From an uncultured Blautia sp. (GTDB taxonomy: Bacteria > Bacillota_A > Clostridia > Lachnospirales > Lachnospiraceae), in contig CAJLTE010000004.1 of the NCBI GenBank assembly GCA_905209435.1, forward strand, positions 1 through 64,000: DNA of 64,000 nt. The letters are read 5' to 3'. The translations under genes and the position numbers were made by a program. Position 1 is the stretch's first letter. Each line of letters begins with the position of its first letter. Below, piece by piece: positions 34,394 to 43,084 of this stretch. A model generated the notes under the pieces. That model did no database searches. It saw nothing but the letters and a program-made list of their open reading frames with translations, and was not told the DNA's origin.

Positions 34394-35728
34394 ATGAATC
34401 AGCCAAGAGTTGGACTTGTAGGAGTAACCTGCAAATATGAAAGCGGCGGACAGCGTGCAGAAGAACTGCTGTCAGGAATTAAGGATGCGTTAAAAAAGAA
34501 AAATCTGGATGTAGTATGTGCAGAAAAAGTAGCATGGGATTCTGCAGATGCTATTGATGTATGTAAACAGTTTAAAAAAGAAAATCTGGATGCACTGGTA
34601 ATTGTAGAAGTAACCTGGACTCTGGATTCTATGCAGTATCTTTTTATTAATGAACTCAATCTCCCTACTGTATTCTGGGCAGTTCCATACACAGAGACAT
34701 TCTCTATCGGATTTGTACAGCATTTCGGTTCTATCCTGAAAGCACAGGGATATGAATATGATTATGTATATGGCCTTCCGGAAGATGAATCACTTTCTGA
34801 AAAGGTTAAAACAGTTGCAGAGGCAGGACAGATCATCAAAGCTGTTAAAGAAATGCGTCTTGCACTTGTGGGACCGCGTCAGACCTGGCGTGTGGCAGGT
34901 TCCCAGGATATGTCTTCAGAAGAATGGGAGTTCTCACGTAAATTTGGTGTAACACTGGTTCATGTTGAGATGAGTGAAATTACAGATATTTCTGATACTA
35001 TCAGCGATGAAGAAGCAGAGAAAAAACTGTCCTGTCTGGAAAAAAGAACAGGCAAAGTTCTGGCAGACAAAGAGACTATGCTTCATATGGCTAAAACATA
35101 TATGGCAACAAAAGAAATCATCAAGAAATATTCTCTGGATGCACTTGCAGCAGAATGTTATCCGATGTATAGTGGGCTCATGAATATCACTTCTTCCTGG
35201 CTTGCAGATGAAGGAATTATCGTAGATACAGAAGGTGATATTGGACATACCATGGTTATGTATATGCTGAACATGGCTGCCAAAGGTGGCGCGTGTGCAT
35301 TGGGTGAAGTGGGCAGTATGGATGATGTAAATAATATCCTCGCACTGGCCCATGAAGGAAGTACTGCACATTCTCTCGCAGTATCTCTTGATCAGGTACA
35401 GATTTCTCCAAGCGGAGATAAAGGTTGCTTTGTAGGACTGCCTTTGAAACCTATGTCAGATGTGACTGTATCAAGCATTGTAGGAAGCAAAGGACAGTAT
35501 AAACTTCTGGTAGAAAAAGCAGATACAGTAGAAGCAACTCATGAAGAATGGGTAGAAGGTGGAGAGAAACTTCTGGTTAAACTTCATGTTGCAAAGAAAG
35601 CAAGCTCTGTTGTAAATGAACTTATGGAAAAAGGAATGGATCACCATCTTCTTGTAAAAGAAGGCGATCATACAGCAGTTATGAGTGCAGTGTGCAAATA
35701 TCTGGGAATTGAAAAAGTTACGCTGTGA
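34394..35728 (+). CDS. L-fucose/L-arabinose isomerase-like protein
   Basis: The 444-residue protein matches the fucose/arabinose isomerase superfamily. The N-terminal domains have a flavodoxin-like pattern (RVGLVGVTCKYESGG, ALVIVEVTWTLDS, LPTVFWAVPYTETF), and the C-terminal part carries ECYPMYSGLMNITSSWLADEG and DTEGDIGHTMVMYML, where the metal-binding Glu and Asp are expected. I start at ATG 34394 (AAAGGAGGAA before it); upstream in-frame residues from 34358 lack a ribosome site. It would interconvert an aldose and ketose upstream of the FGGY kinase. It ends the operon; a terminator follows. Confidence 0.83.
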   Translation: MNQPRVGLVGVTCKYESGGQRAEELLSGIKDALKKKNLDVVCAEKVAWDSADAIDVCKQFKKENLDALVIVEVTWTLDSMQYLFINELNLPTVFWAVPYTETFSIGFVQHFGSILKAQGYEYDYVYGLPEDESLSEKVKTVAEAGQIIKAVKEMRLALVGPRQTWRVAGSQDMSSEEWEFSRKFGVTLVHVEMSEITDISDTISDEEAEKKLSCLEKRTGKVLADKETMLHMAKTYMATKEIIKKYSLDALAAECYPMYSGLMNITSSWLADEGIIVDTEGDIGHTMVMYMLNMAAKGGACALGEVGSMDDVNNILALAHEGSTAHSLAVSLDQVQISPSGDKGCFVGLPLKPMSDVTVSSIVGSKGQYKLLVEKADTVEATHEEWVEGGEKLLVKLHVAKKASSVVNELMEKGMDHHLLVKEGDHTAVMSAVCKYLGIEKVTL

Positions 35729-35769
35729 TTTTCTGATCTGAAATATAGAAGATAATGATAAAGTACAAA

Positions 35770-35808
35770 AAGGTACAGCAGTTTATGGGACTGCTGTACC
35801 TTCTTTTG
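35770..35808 (+). terminator. Terminator of the aldolase-kinase-isomerase operon
   Basis: A perfect 13-bp stem AAGGTACAGCAGT / ACTGCTGTACCTT is followed by CTTTT. Confidence 0.8.
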
Positions 35809-35843
35809 TCGTATGAAATAAGACAAAAAGAAACTCGGAATGA

Positions 35844-35879
35844 CAAGATAAGAAATGTAGAAATCAAGATAAACAATAG
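35844..35879 (+). promoter_or_regulatory. AraC-type direct-repeat operator, site 2
   Basis: CAAGATAAGAAATGT (35844-35858) is followed at 21-base spacing by CAAGATAAACAATAG (from 35865). A perfect TATAAT -10 box (35900-35905) starts 35 bases after the second half-site; no -35 consensus is present, as expected for an activator-dependent promoter. Confidence 0.75.
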
Positions 35880-35965
35880 TAAATAATATATCACAGAGTT
35901 ATAATCAGTACATCAAAAGAAAACAAGAATCGGTTCTAAAAAGATAATCTGAAAGAAAGGTACGT

Positions 35966-37039
35966 GTGAGATTTATGAAAAATTATGTTGTAAAAGCAAA
36001 AGAGCTGAGAGAATATGTAGAGAAGATTTTTCAGGCAGTTGGATTAAAAAAAGAAGAAGCGGAATCAGTAGCAGAACTGCTTGTACATGCCGATTTAAGA
36101 AATGTACGCAGCCATGGTGTTCTCCGTACAGTTCCATATGTAGAAAAAATCAAAGACGGTGGCGCTTCTAAAGTAAGCACATATCCAGTTGTTCACGAAA
36201 CAGCTAACACAGCAGTTATTGATGCACAGGGAGGACTTGGAGCACTGGCTGGTGAAAAAGCTGTGAAAATTGCCAGAGAGAAAGCAAAAAATAATCTGAT
36301 CAGCATGGTAGTTGTTCGAAACAGTAATCATTTTGGAATGGGCGGACATTGGGCATTAAAGCTTGCCGGCGATGATATGATCGGTTTTGCTTGCTCTAAC
36401 ACAGATCTTACCATGGGACCGCCAAACTGCAAAGAGCCATTTATGGGCAACAATCCATTTTCTTTTGCATTCAAAGCAGGCGAGAAATATCCAGAGGTTT
36501 GTGTAGATATGGCGACAAGTGGAGTTGCTTTTGGAAAATGCAAAGATCTTGCAAAACGTGGAAAAGAAATTCCGAGTGGATGGATGCTTGACAAAGATGG
36601 AAATGATACAACTAAACTGGAAGACTGCTTTATGATGACACCAATGGCAGGACATAAAGGATTTGGAATTGCATTTGTTGTTGAGTTATTTGCAACACTG
36701 TTATCAGGCGGTGTGTTATCTCCGGATATTAACAATCAGGATCTTACAGATACACCAGAACTTTCCAGTCAGTGCTTTGCATGCTTCAATATTTCTGCTT
36801 TCCGTGATCTGAAAGAATTCCAGGAAACAGCAGAAAACTATATTGATCGTTTACATGAACTTCCGATGAAAGAGGGAGCTGCGAAATATCCAGGAGAGAT
36901 TGAATATACAAATAAAAAGATTAATGAAAAAGAAGGCGTTGTTCTTCCGGAAACACTGGTAGACGATTTGATTGGACTGGGTAAAGAATTTAATATTAAC
37001 GGAGAATTTCTGAAGGAAACTGTTACAGATCGACAGTAA
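35966..37039 (+). CDS. Ldh2/YiaK-family oxidoreductase
   Basis: The 357-residue NAD(P)-dependent dehydrogenase belongs to the malate/L-lactate dehydrogenase 2 family, which includes 2,3-diketo-L-gulonate reductase, ureidoglycolate and sulfolactate dehydrogenases. The conserved His lies in NVRSHGVLR near residue 50, and NSNHFGMGGHWAL and PMAGHKGFGIAFVVE are family blocks. GTG 35966 has AAAGG five bases upstream; ATG 35975 is the alternative. It heads a unit with the TRAP transporter, as YiaK does, which suggests reduction of an imported keto or sugar acid. The exact substrate is inference. Confidence 0.87.
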   Translation: MRFMKNYVVKAKELREYVEKIFQAVGLKKEEAESVAELLVHADLRNVRSHGVLRTVPYVEKIKDGGASKVSTYPVVHETANTAVIDAQGGLGALAGEKAVKIAREKAKNNLISMVVVRNSNHFGMGGHWALKLAGDDMIGFACSNTDLTMGPPNCKEPFMGNNPFSFAFKAGEKYPEVCVDMATSGVAFGKCKDLAKRGKEIPSGWMLDKDGNDTTKLEDCFMMTPMAGHKGFGIAFVVELFATLLSGGVLSPDINNQDLTDTPELSSQCFACFNISAFRDLKEFQETAENYIDRLHELPMKEGAAKYPGEIEYTNKKINEKEGVVLPETLVDDLIGLGKEFNINGEFLKETVTDRQ

Positions 37040-37150
37040 AAAGTCGCTTTACAGGAGAATAGAAATTAAAACTATATAATGAGACTGATCGGTGGATTGC
37101 ATGTTATGGGGAAAACATACAATCCACTTGATCTAAGGGAGGTATTTAAA

Positions 37151-38197
37151 ATGAAAAAAGGTGTACTTGCGGCATTTATGGCAGCAATGCTGGCATTTAG
37201 TTTAACAGCATGTGGTGGAACGGGAACTTCTGAAAGCACGGATGAAACAAGCTCAGATTCATCTTCAGATAAAGTGGTAACATTGAAATTTGCACATACA
37301 GTTCAGTCAGGAACAAAGACTGCAGAGTGTATTGAAAAATTCTGTGAAAAAGTAGAAGAAGCATCAGATGGAAGATTAAAAATTGAAAATTATCCGGACT
37401 CTCAGCTTGGTGATGATGATGAGATCTGTGATCAGATTTACAATGGTGCAGCAATGCTTGATTATGTTGATCCGGCTAAAATGGAAGATTATTATGCTGA
37501 TTACAGTATTTTGGTAACACCGTATTTCTTTGACAGTGCAGATGAAATTAAAGAATTTGCATGGTCAGATCTTGGACAGGAATTATCAGAAGGATGTGCG
37601 GCTAATGGAATGAAATGTCTTGATAATATGGGCGGATATTACGGAGCACGTCAGATTATGTCAAAAAAAGAAATCATTACACCAGAGGATATGAAGGATG
37701 TAAAATTCCGTGTTCCTTCAACTACTATGTGGGTTGCCATGGCAAACGCATGGGGAACAAATGCAACAAGTGTAGCTTTTTCTGAGGCATATACAGCATT
37801 AAGCCAGGGCGTTTGCGATGCGATTGAAAATCCTGTTCCGGCTATGCTGCAGGCTAGCTTCCAGGAAGTATGTAAGTATTTAAATATGACAAATCATATG
37901 TATGCTGCAAATGGTATTGTAATGAGTAATAAAGTATTCGAAAAGCTGGATAAAGATTTACAGGATATTCTGGTAGATACAGCAAAAGAATTTGACGAAT
38001 GGACTTTCACAGAAGTTTCGGCAGAAGAAAAAGAGGCAGCAGAAAAAATGAAAGAAGATGGTGTAACAATCAATGATCAGGTAGATGTTGAGGCATTTAA
38101 AGAGGCATCAGAAAGTATCTACAGTACTTATGAAGGTTGGTCTGATGATCTGGTTGAGAAATGCCAGAAGACTCTTGCAGAGATTAGGGGTGAGTAA
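37151..38197 (+). CDS. dctP: TRAP transporter substrate-binding lipoprotein (DctP)
   Basis: This 348-residue DctP-family binding protein captures a carboxylate outside the cell. The lipoprotein signal ends in LTACGG (Cys near residue 20). The mature protein starts TLKFAHTVQSGT, and the conserved DVKFRVPSTTMWVAMANAWG segment supplies the carboxylate-binding Arg. ATG 37151 follows AAGGGAGG; in-frame residues from 37079 would precede the signal peptide. It is followed without a gap by the small and large membrane subunits. Confidence 0.92.
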   Translation: MKKGVLAAFMAAMLAFSLTACGGTGTSESTDETSSDSSSDKVVTLKFAHTVQSGTKTAECIEKFCEKVEEASDGRLKIENYPDSQLGDDDEICDQIYNGAAMLDYVDPAKMEDYYADYSILVTPYFFDSADEIKEFAWSDLGQELSEGCAANGMKCLDNMGGYYGARQIMSKKEIITPEDMKDVKFRVPSTTMWVAMANAWGTNATSVAFSEAYTALSQGVCDAIENPVPAMLQASFQEVCKYLNMTNHMYAANGIVMSNKVFEKLDKDLQDILVDTAKEFDEWTFTEVSAEEKEAAEKMKEDGVTINDQVDVEAFKEASESIYSTYEGWSDDLVEKCQKTLAEIRGE

Positions 38198-38776
38198 ATG
38201 AAAAAATTTCTGACTAATATTGAAGAAATTATTACAGGCGCAGCACTCTGTGTTATGACAGTACTGATTGTAATGAATGTATTTTGCAGACTGTTTTTAA
38301 AGAAGAGTTTTACCTGGTCAGAAGAAATATCATATATTTGTTACGCATATGTGATATTTGTAGGTTCCAGTTCTTTGTATAAACGTTTCGGACATAGTGC
38401 TATTGACCTGGTGGTACGTGCGTTTCCTCAGAAAGTACAAGTTATATGTGCAATATTTTCTACAGGCGTATTGACAGTTACCTGTGCTCTTAGTTTTGTA
38501 TTAAGCTGTGGATATTGTGCAAGCAGTTGGACCAGAAGAACACAGCTTCTGAAAATACCGTATTCAGTAGAAGCTTTTGCATTAGTACTGGGATTTGGAT
38601 TTATGCTGATACATTCTATTATGTTCTTCAAAAATGTTATTACTAAAAAAGATTATTTCCATGAAATTCCAATATATGAGAATATATATAAAATCGATGC
38701 TCTGGAAGACCAGGTGCAGTCAGCTTTGGAATATCAGCAGGAAAAGGAAAAAGAAAACAAAGGAGGAAAATTATAA
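38198..38776 (+). CDS. dctQ: TRAP transporter small permease (DctQ)
   Basis: The 192-residue protein has four predicted membrane helices and the DctQ-type central KKSFTWSEEISYICYAYVIFVGSS. Its ATG directly follows the dctP stop and its stop overlaps the dctM start by one base, so the three subunits are co-translated. It links the binding protein to the large Na+-driven permease. Confidence 0.9.
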   Translation: MKKFLTNIEEIITGAALCVMTVLIVMNVFCRLFLKKSFTWSEEISYICYAYVIFVGSSSLYKRFGHSAIDLVVRAFPQKVQVICAIFSTGVLTVTCALSFVLSCGYCASSWTRRTQLLKIPYSVEAFALVLGFGFMLIHSIMFFKNVITKKDYFHEIPIYENIYKIDALEDQVQSALEYQQEKEKENKGGKL

Positions 38777-40056
38777 TGCCAAATATACTTCCGATTTTAA
38801 TTGTCTTTGTATTATTTTTCCTGGGTGTACCAGTAGCTTTTGCAATGCTTATTGCCAGTTTTATTTATTTCACATTTATGTGTGATGGTGTAAATATGTT
38901 TACTATGGTATCTTCGCTTTTGACTAACTCGGAAAGTTTTACAATGCTGGCAGTTCCATTCTTTGTTACAGCAGGAACAGTTATGGGATATGGTGGAGTA
39001 TCAGAAAATCTTATGGACTTTTGTGAAATGCTTACAGGAAGATTTACTGGTGGTCTGGGAGCAACAAACTGTCTTTTATCAACATTCATGGGAGGAATTT
39101 CCGGTTCGTCCTGTGCAGATGCAGCATTTGAAGCGAAAATGTTAGTTCCGGAAATGGAAAAAAGAGGATATTCCAAGGGATATGCGTCAGCAATTACAGC
39201 AGCGTCTTCCTGTATCACTCCTATTATTCCTCCGGGAATTGCATTAATCATTTATGCAACAGCAGCGGGATGTTCTATCGGAGATATGTTCATGGCCGGA
39301 TATATTCCTGGAATCCTGATTTGTGCGGCTTTGATGGTAACTAATTATTTTATTTCAAAGAAACGTGGCTGGTTACCAACCAGAACAAAAAATCCAACAC
39401 CTCGTGAATTTGCAAAACAGACAGGTAAATCAATTTGGGCATTGCTGCTTCCGCTTGGAATCATTATGGGAATGCGTTTAGGATGGTTTACACCTACAGA
39501 ATGTGCAGCAATCACAATTGTATATTCAGTGTTGGTAGGAGCTTTTGTTTATCGTAGATTAAAAATTAAACATATTAAACCCATTATTGTAGAATCTGTT
39601 AATAATACAGCTGGAGTATTGTTGATTCTTTCTTCTGCAAGCTTATTTTCAAGATATATGGTATGGGAAAGTATTCCGCAGAAAGCAGCAGCAGCACTCG
39701 CAGGAATTGCTACAAATAAAGTTGTATTTATTATTATTGTACTTCTGTTTATGTTGTTTTTAGGAATGTTCCTGGATACAGCAGCAGCTCTTGTAATTTT
39801 ACCCCCATTACTTCTTCCTGTAGCAATGGGATTAGGAATTAACATTGTACATTTCGGAATCATTCTGTGTCTGATGGATACAATTGGTGGAATTACTCCT
39901 CCGTTTGGTGTAATGTTGTTTGCAGTTATGGGCGTGACAAAGGTAAGTGTCAGAGAATATCTGAAAGAAGGATGGCCATTGATCCTGGCTGTATTTGCCG
40001 TAATTTTACTGGTGAGCTTCGTACCAGAGATATGTCTGTTTCTTGTGAATATATAA
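38776..40056 (+). CDS. dctM: TRAP transporter large permease (DctM)
   Basis: The 426-residue polytopic protein is the DctM/IT-superfamily transport subunit. It has about twelve hydrophobic segments and the family blocks MGGISGSSCADAA and SSCITPIIPPGIALIIY in the first half, repeated as LDTAAALVILPPLLLPVA and DTIGGITPPFGVMLF in the second half. It drives uptake with the sodium gradient. Its neighbour Ldh2 suggests a sugar-acid or keto-acid cargo. A hairpin terminator follows. Confidence 0.94.
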   Translation: MPNILPILIVFVLFFLGVPVAFAMLIASFIYFTFMCDGVNMFTMVSSLLTNSESFTMLAVPFFVTAGTVMGYGGVSENLMDFCEMLTGRFTGGLGATNCLLSTFMGGISGSSCADAAFEAKMLVPEMEKRGYSKGYASAITAASSCITPIIPPGIALIIYATAAGCSIGDMFMAGYIPGILICAALMVTNYFISKKRGWLPTRTKNPTPREFAKQTGKSIWALLLPLGIIMGMRLGWFTPTECAAITIVYSVLVGAFVYRRLKIKHIKPIIVESVNNTAGVLLILSSASLFSRYMVWESIPQKAAAALAGIATNKVVFIIIVLLFMLFLGMFLDTAAALVILPPLLLPVAMGLGINIVHFGIILCLMDTIGGITPPFGVMLFAVMGVTKVSVREYLKEGWPLILAVFAVILLVSFVPEICLFLVNI

Positions 40057-40080
40057 AATAAGTGTAATATGAAAAATTAT

Positions 40081-40129
40081 CGGAAAGAAAATAATGACGT
40101 ATGTGATTACTTTCTTTCCGACTTTTTTT
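40081..40129 (+). terminator. Terminator of the TRAP operon
   Basis: CGGAAAGAAA (40081-40090) pairs with TTTCTTTCCG (40111-40120), with an inner TAAT/ATTA stem; seven T follow nearby. Confidence 0.8.
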
Positions 40130-40183
40130 AATTTTAATCAGTAACATATCAAATTAGAAAAAATTTTTAGAAAAGGAGACAAA

Positions 40184-41014
40184 ATGAAGACATTATATAT
40201 ATCTGATCTGGATGGAACTTTATTTAATAAAAGCAAAAAAATATCAACATTTACTGCAGATGTAATTAATAAATGTATTGAGGAAGGAATGCTGTTTTCC
40301 GTAGCAACAGCGAGAATGCTATATGGATGTGACTATCGTTTAAAAGATATACATATGACAATTCCGGGGATTTTGACTAATGGAGTGTTTTTGTATGATT
40401 TCAAAAATGAAAAGTATGTATCTGTGGAAAATATAGGGGCTGAAGTTGCAAAACAGGTAGTCAAAATTTTTAAAGATGTTAAGTTATCATGTTTTGTATA
40501 TATTTTTACACAGGATAAGATAAATATTTATTATGATACTAAGTCTATGGAAGAGCAGACACAATACTATAGTGACAGAGCATTAGAAAAATGCGGCGAA
40601 GTAAAAATGGTATCAGATTTGAAACAGATACTGAATACAGGAGATATATGTTATCTTGCGTATACAGGACATAAAGAAGAATTGCAGCCAGTATGTGAAA
40701 AGTTGGATAAGCTAAAGGGGATTTGTTATTCATTCTATTTGAATATATATAATGGGATGTACTGTCTGGAAATATTCAGTGATAAAGCAAATAAAAAAAA
40801 TGCGCTGATTAAATTGAAAAAACTTCTGGAGTGTGAAGAAGTGGTTGTATTTGGTGATAACTTTAATGATCTTCCAATGATAGAGCTTGCAGATAGAAGC
40901 TATGCACCGGAAAATGCGTTGCCAGAAATAAAGGAAAAAGTTACAGAAGTACTGGAAGATTGTGATCATGATGGTGTTGCAAAGTTTTTGAAAAATGAAT
41001 TTTCAGAGAATTGA
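40184..41014 (+). CDS. Cof-type HAD phosphatase
   Basis: The 276-residue HAD hydrolase of the Cof (IIB cap) class has the nucleophile motif ISDLDGTLFN (Asp8, Asp10), the motif III Lys near KANKKNALIKL, and motif IV FGDNFNDLPMIE. It would dephosphorylate a sugar phosphate or related metabolite. Its C-terminal segment ENALPEIKEKV...DCDHDGVAKFL is matched by a decayed fragment at 46895-47035, showing that a paralogue once existed 6 kb downstream. It has its own ribosome site (AAAAGGAG) and terminator. Confidence 0.9.
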   Translation: MKTLYISDLDGTLFNKSKKISTFTADVINKCIEEGMLFSVATARMLYGCDYRLKDIHMTIPGILTNGVFLYDFKNEKYVSVENIGAEVAKQVVKIFKDVKLSCFVYIFTQDKINIYYDTKSMEEQTQYYSDRALEKCGEVKMVSDLKQILNTGDICYLAYTGHKEELQPVCEKLDKLKGICYSFYLNIYNGMYCLEIFSDKANKKNALIKLKKLLECEEVVVFGDNFNDLPMIELADRSYAPENALPEIKEKVTEVLEDCDHDGVAKFLKNEFSEN

Positions 41015-41098
41015 TAAACATTAGATGAGAAATAAAACAGAATAATCGGAGCAGTCTGCTAGAGATATCATCTTTGATACTTTAGTAGCCCAAATAAG

Positions 41099-41137
41099 TG
41101 CCGCGGTCCAGATATTTATCAAGGGTTGCGGCATTTT
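41099..41137 (+). terminator. Terminator after the Cof phosphatase gene
   Basis: TGCCGCGGTCC (41099-41109) pairs with GGGTTGCGGCA (41123-41133), including three G-T pairs, then TTTT. Confidence 0.75.
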
Positions 41138-41143
41138 GTATGA

Positions 41144-41172
41144 TTGACATGAAGTATAGTAATAATCATGAT
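41144..41172 (+). promoter_or_regulatory. Promoter of the HD protein / ABC operon
   Basis: A perfect TTGACA (41144-41149) is 17 bases before CATGAT (41167-41172). The leader to the HD gene is about 140 bases. No AraC-type direct repeat is present here. Confidence 0.45.
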
Positions 41173-41316
41173 GGTGTGGAAAAGGTGTAAAAAAACAAAA
41201 TAGGAAAAGTAATAGACAAAAAAGAACATGGGAATAACGCAAATTATCTGATAAAATACAGCCATCAATTAGAAACGGAAAAATATTATAAAAATTAAAG
41301 AAAAAGGAGAAAAGAA

Positions 41317-42078
41317 ATGAGTAAATACGTAGTACAGCCATTTACAAAACCTAGTTATGATTTGAGTTATTTTATGAACTTTTCACCAGATCGATTAAAA
41401 GCGGTAGCATTAATGGCAGAAGTTGGGCTTCCGCTTTACAAAATTCATCATTCTATTGTAATTGGTGATGTTGCATTACTGATTGCAGATGGGGTAGAAA
41501 AGCTCGAAGGTGTAAAGGTTGACAGGTATGTATGTGAAATGGGAGCATTACTTCATGATGTAGGTATCAGCCAGATTCAGAAAGATGATATGCCGGAACA
41601 TGCCTTTATCGGAGCACAGATTGCCAGGGATGCAGGATATCCGGAAGAAGTGGCAAGATGTATAGAACTTCATGATTTTGCCGGACTGACAAAAGAATAT
41701 GTAGAAGGTGCGAATCTGCCATGTGTAATTGAAAAAGATGATAAACTGCCGGTTACATGGGAAGAAAAAATCGTAGCATATGCAGATATGATTGTATCTC
41801 TTGAAGGAGAATGGTTTATGGATGTATGGAACGATGATACCTGTGCATGCAGAGCATATTACGATCTGCTCTCCATTGTATTTAAAACACGTACCGGACG
41901 GGTGCTCACAAAAGATCACCCACAGTTTCAGCATGAAATTGACTTCAACAGAGAAATGAGAAAGTACATTCCAAGAGAGGTATATGAAACCATCAGACCT
42001 AGAATTAACCGTATGAGAGATACAATACGTATGTCTGGTGAGTCACTTCCGTTCCCATCTCTGGACAGCTGGGAATAG
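41317..42078 (+). CDS. HD-domain phosphohydrolase
   Basis: The 253-residue protein has an HD metal-binding core: KIHHSIVIGDVAL (first His), GALLHDVGIS (HD pair), EHAFIGA and IELHDFAG (further His). This arrangement is that of HDIG-type phosphohydrolases acting on nucleotides or phosphate esters; no signalling output domain is attached. The ABC sugar importer starts 49 bases downstream, so the two are probably co-transcribed. A role in processing the imported compound or in regulation cannot be separated from sequence alone. Confidence 0.83.
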   Translation: MSKYVVQPFTKPSYDLSYFMNFSPDRLKAVALMAEVGLPLYKIHHSIVIGDVALLIADGVEKLEGVKVDRYVCEMGALLHDVGISQIQKDDMPEHAFIGAQIARDAGYPEEVARCIELHDFAGLTKEYVEGANLPCVIEKDDKLPVTWEEKIVAYADMIVSLEGEWFMDVWNDDTCACRAYYDLLSIVFKTRTGRVLTKDHPQFQHEIDFNREMRKYIPREVYETIRPRINRMRDTIRMSGESLPFPSLDSWE

Positions 42079-42127
42079 ACCAATAAATATTTTGGGTAAG
42101 CCTGGTTAAGGAAAAAGGAGTAGGCAT

Positions 42128-43084
42128 ATGGGGCAAAAAAAGAAATTTAATTATGTAGACTTTATATTGAAATATCTATCAGTTATTCTGATGATCATTG
42201 CACTTATTTATATTGGAGTAAACAATCATTACTTTTTCAAAGTAAATAATATTATCAGTATTTTGCTTCAGACTGCATCACTGGCTATTATGGCTATGGG
42301 AATGACTTTTGTGCTGATTACCGGAGGAATTGACTTGTCAATTCCTCCGGTAATGGCACTGGGAGCAATTCTTGGAACACTTTATATGCAGCATGGAGGA
42401 AATGGATTTATTGCTTTTCTTATTATGCTTGCAGTTGGTGTTGGATGTGGTCTTGTGAATGGTTATGCAATAGCATATTTGAATATGATTCCGTTCATCG
42501 TAACTCTATCCCTGCAGACAATTACATATGGAGCCTGTTTATGGATTGCATCTAATGGAATATCAGGTGTTAGTGATGGATTTAAACAGGTTGTTCTTTT
42601 TAAATTAGGAATTATTCCTTTTCCAATTATACTGATGTTTTTATTGATGATCATTGCAGAAGTTATGTTGAAAAAAACATATCTGGGACGTGAATTATAT
42701 CTGGTAGGAACAAATGTAAAGATGGCAGATGTTTCTGGAATTAATTCTAAAAGGGTTATTCTTTCTGTATATGTTTTGTCGGGCATTCTGGCATCACTGG
42801 CAGGTATGATATATATAGCACGTATGGGGGCTGCATCAGCATCCATGGGAGCAGATACTGCAGTCACAGATATTGTAGGCGCAGCGGTTATTGGCGGAGC
42901 CAGTACAAGTGGTGGAATAGGTACAGCCAAAGGAGCTGTGTTCGGAGCTATATTTATTACTATCATTGGAAATGCGGCAAATATGCTTCATCTTTCCTAT
43001 AATGTCACAATGATGATGAAAGGAATTTTGATTCTTGCGTTTGTTGCAATGGATATGATCAGAAGAAGCAGGAGGGGATTGTAA
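42128..43084 (+). CDS. Ribose-type sugar ABC permease 1
   Basis: The 318-residue membrane protein is a BPD_transp_2 (RbsC-like) permease with about nine to ten helices. Family blocks are MAMGMTFVLITGGIDLSIPPVMALG and the C-terminal DIVGAAVIGGASTSGGIGTAKGAVFGA. It forms a heterodimeric channel with the second permease at 44596. The stop overlaps the ATPase start by one base. Confidence 0.93.
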   Translation: MGQKKKFNYVDFILKYLSVILMIIALIYIGVNNHYFFKVNNIISILLQTASLAIMAMGMTFVLITGGIDLSIPPVMALGAILGTLYMQHGGNGFIAFLIMLAVGVGCGLVNGYAIAYLNMIPFIVTLSLQTITYGACLWIASNGISGVSDGFKQVVLFKLGIIPFPIILMFLLMIIAEVMLKKTYLGRELYLVGTNVKMADVSGINSKRVILSVYVLSGILASLAGMIYIARMGAASASMGADTAVTDIVGAAVIGGASTSGGIGTAKGAVFGAIFITIIGNAANMLHLSYNVTMMMKGILILAFVAMDMIRRSRRGL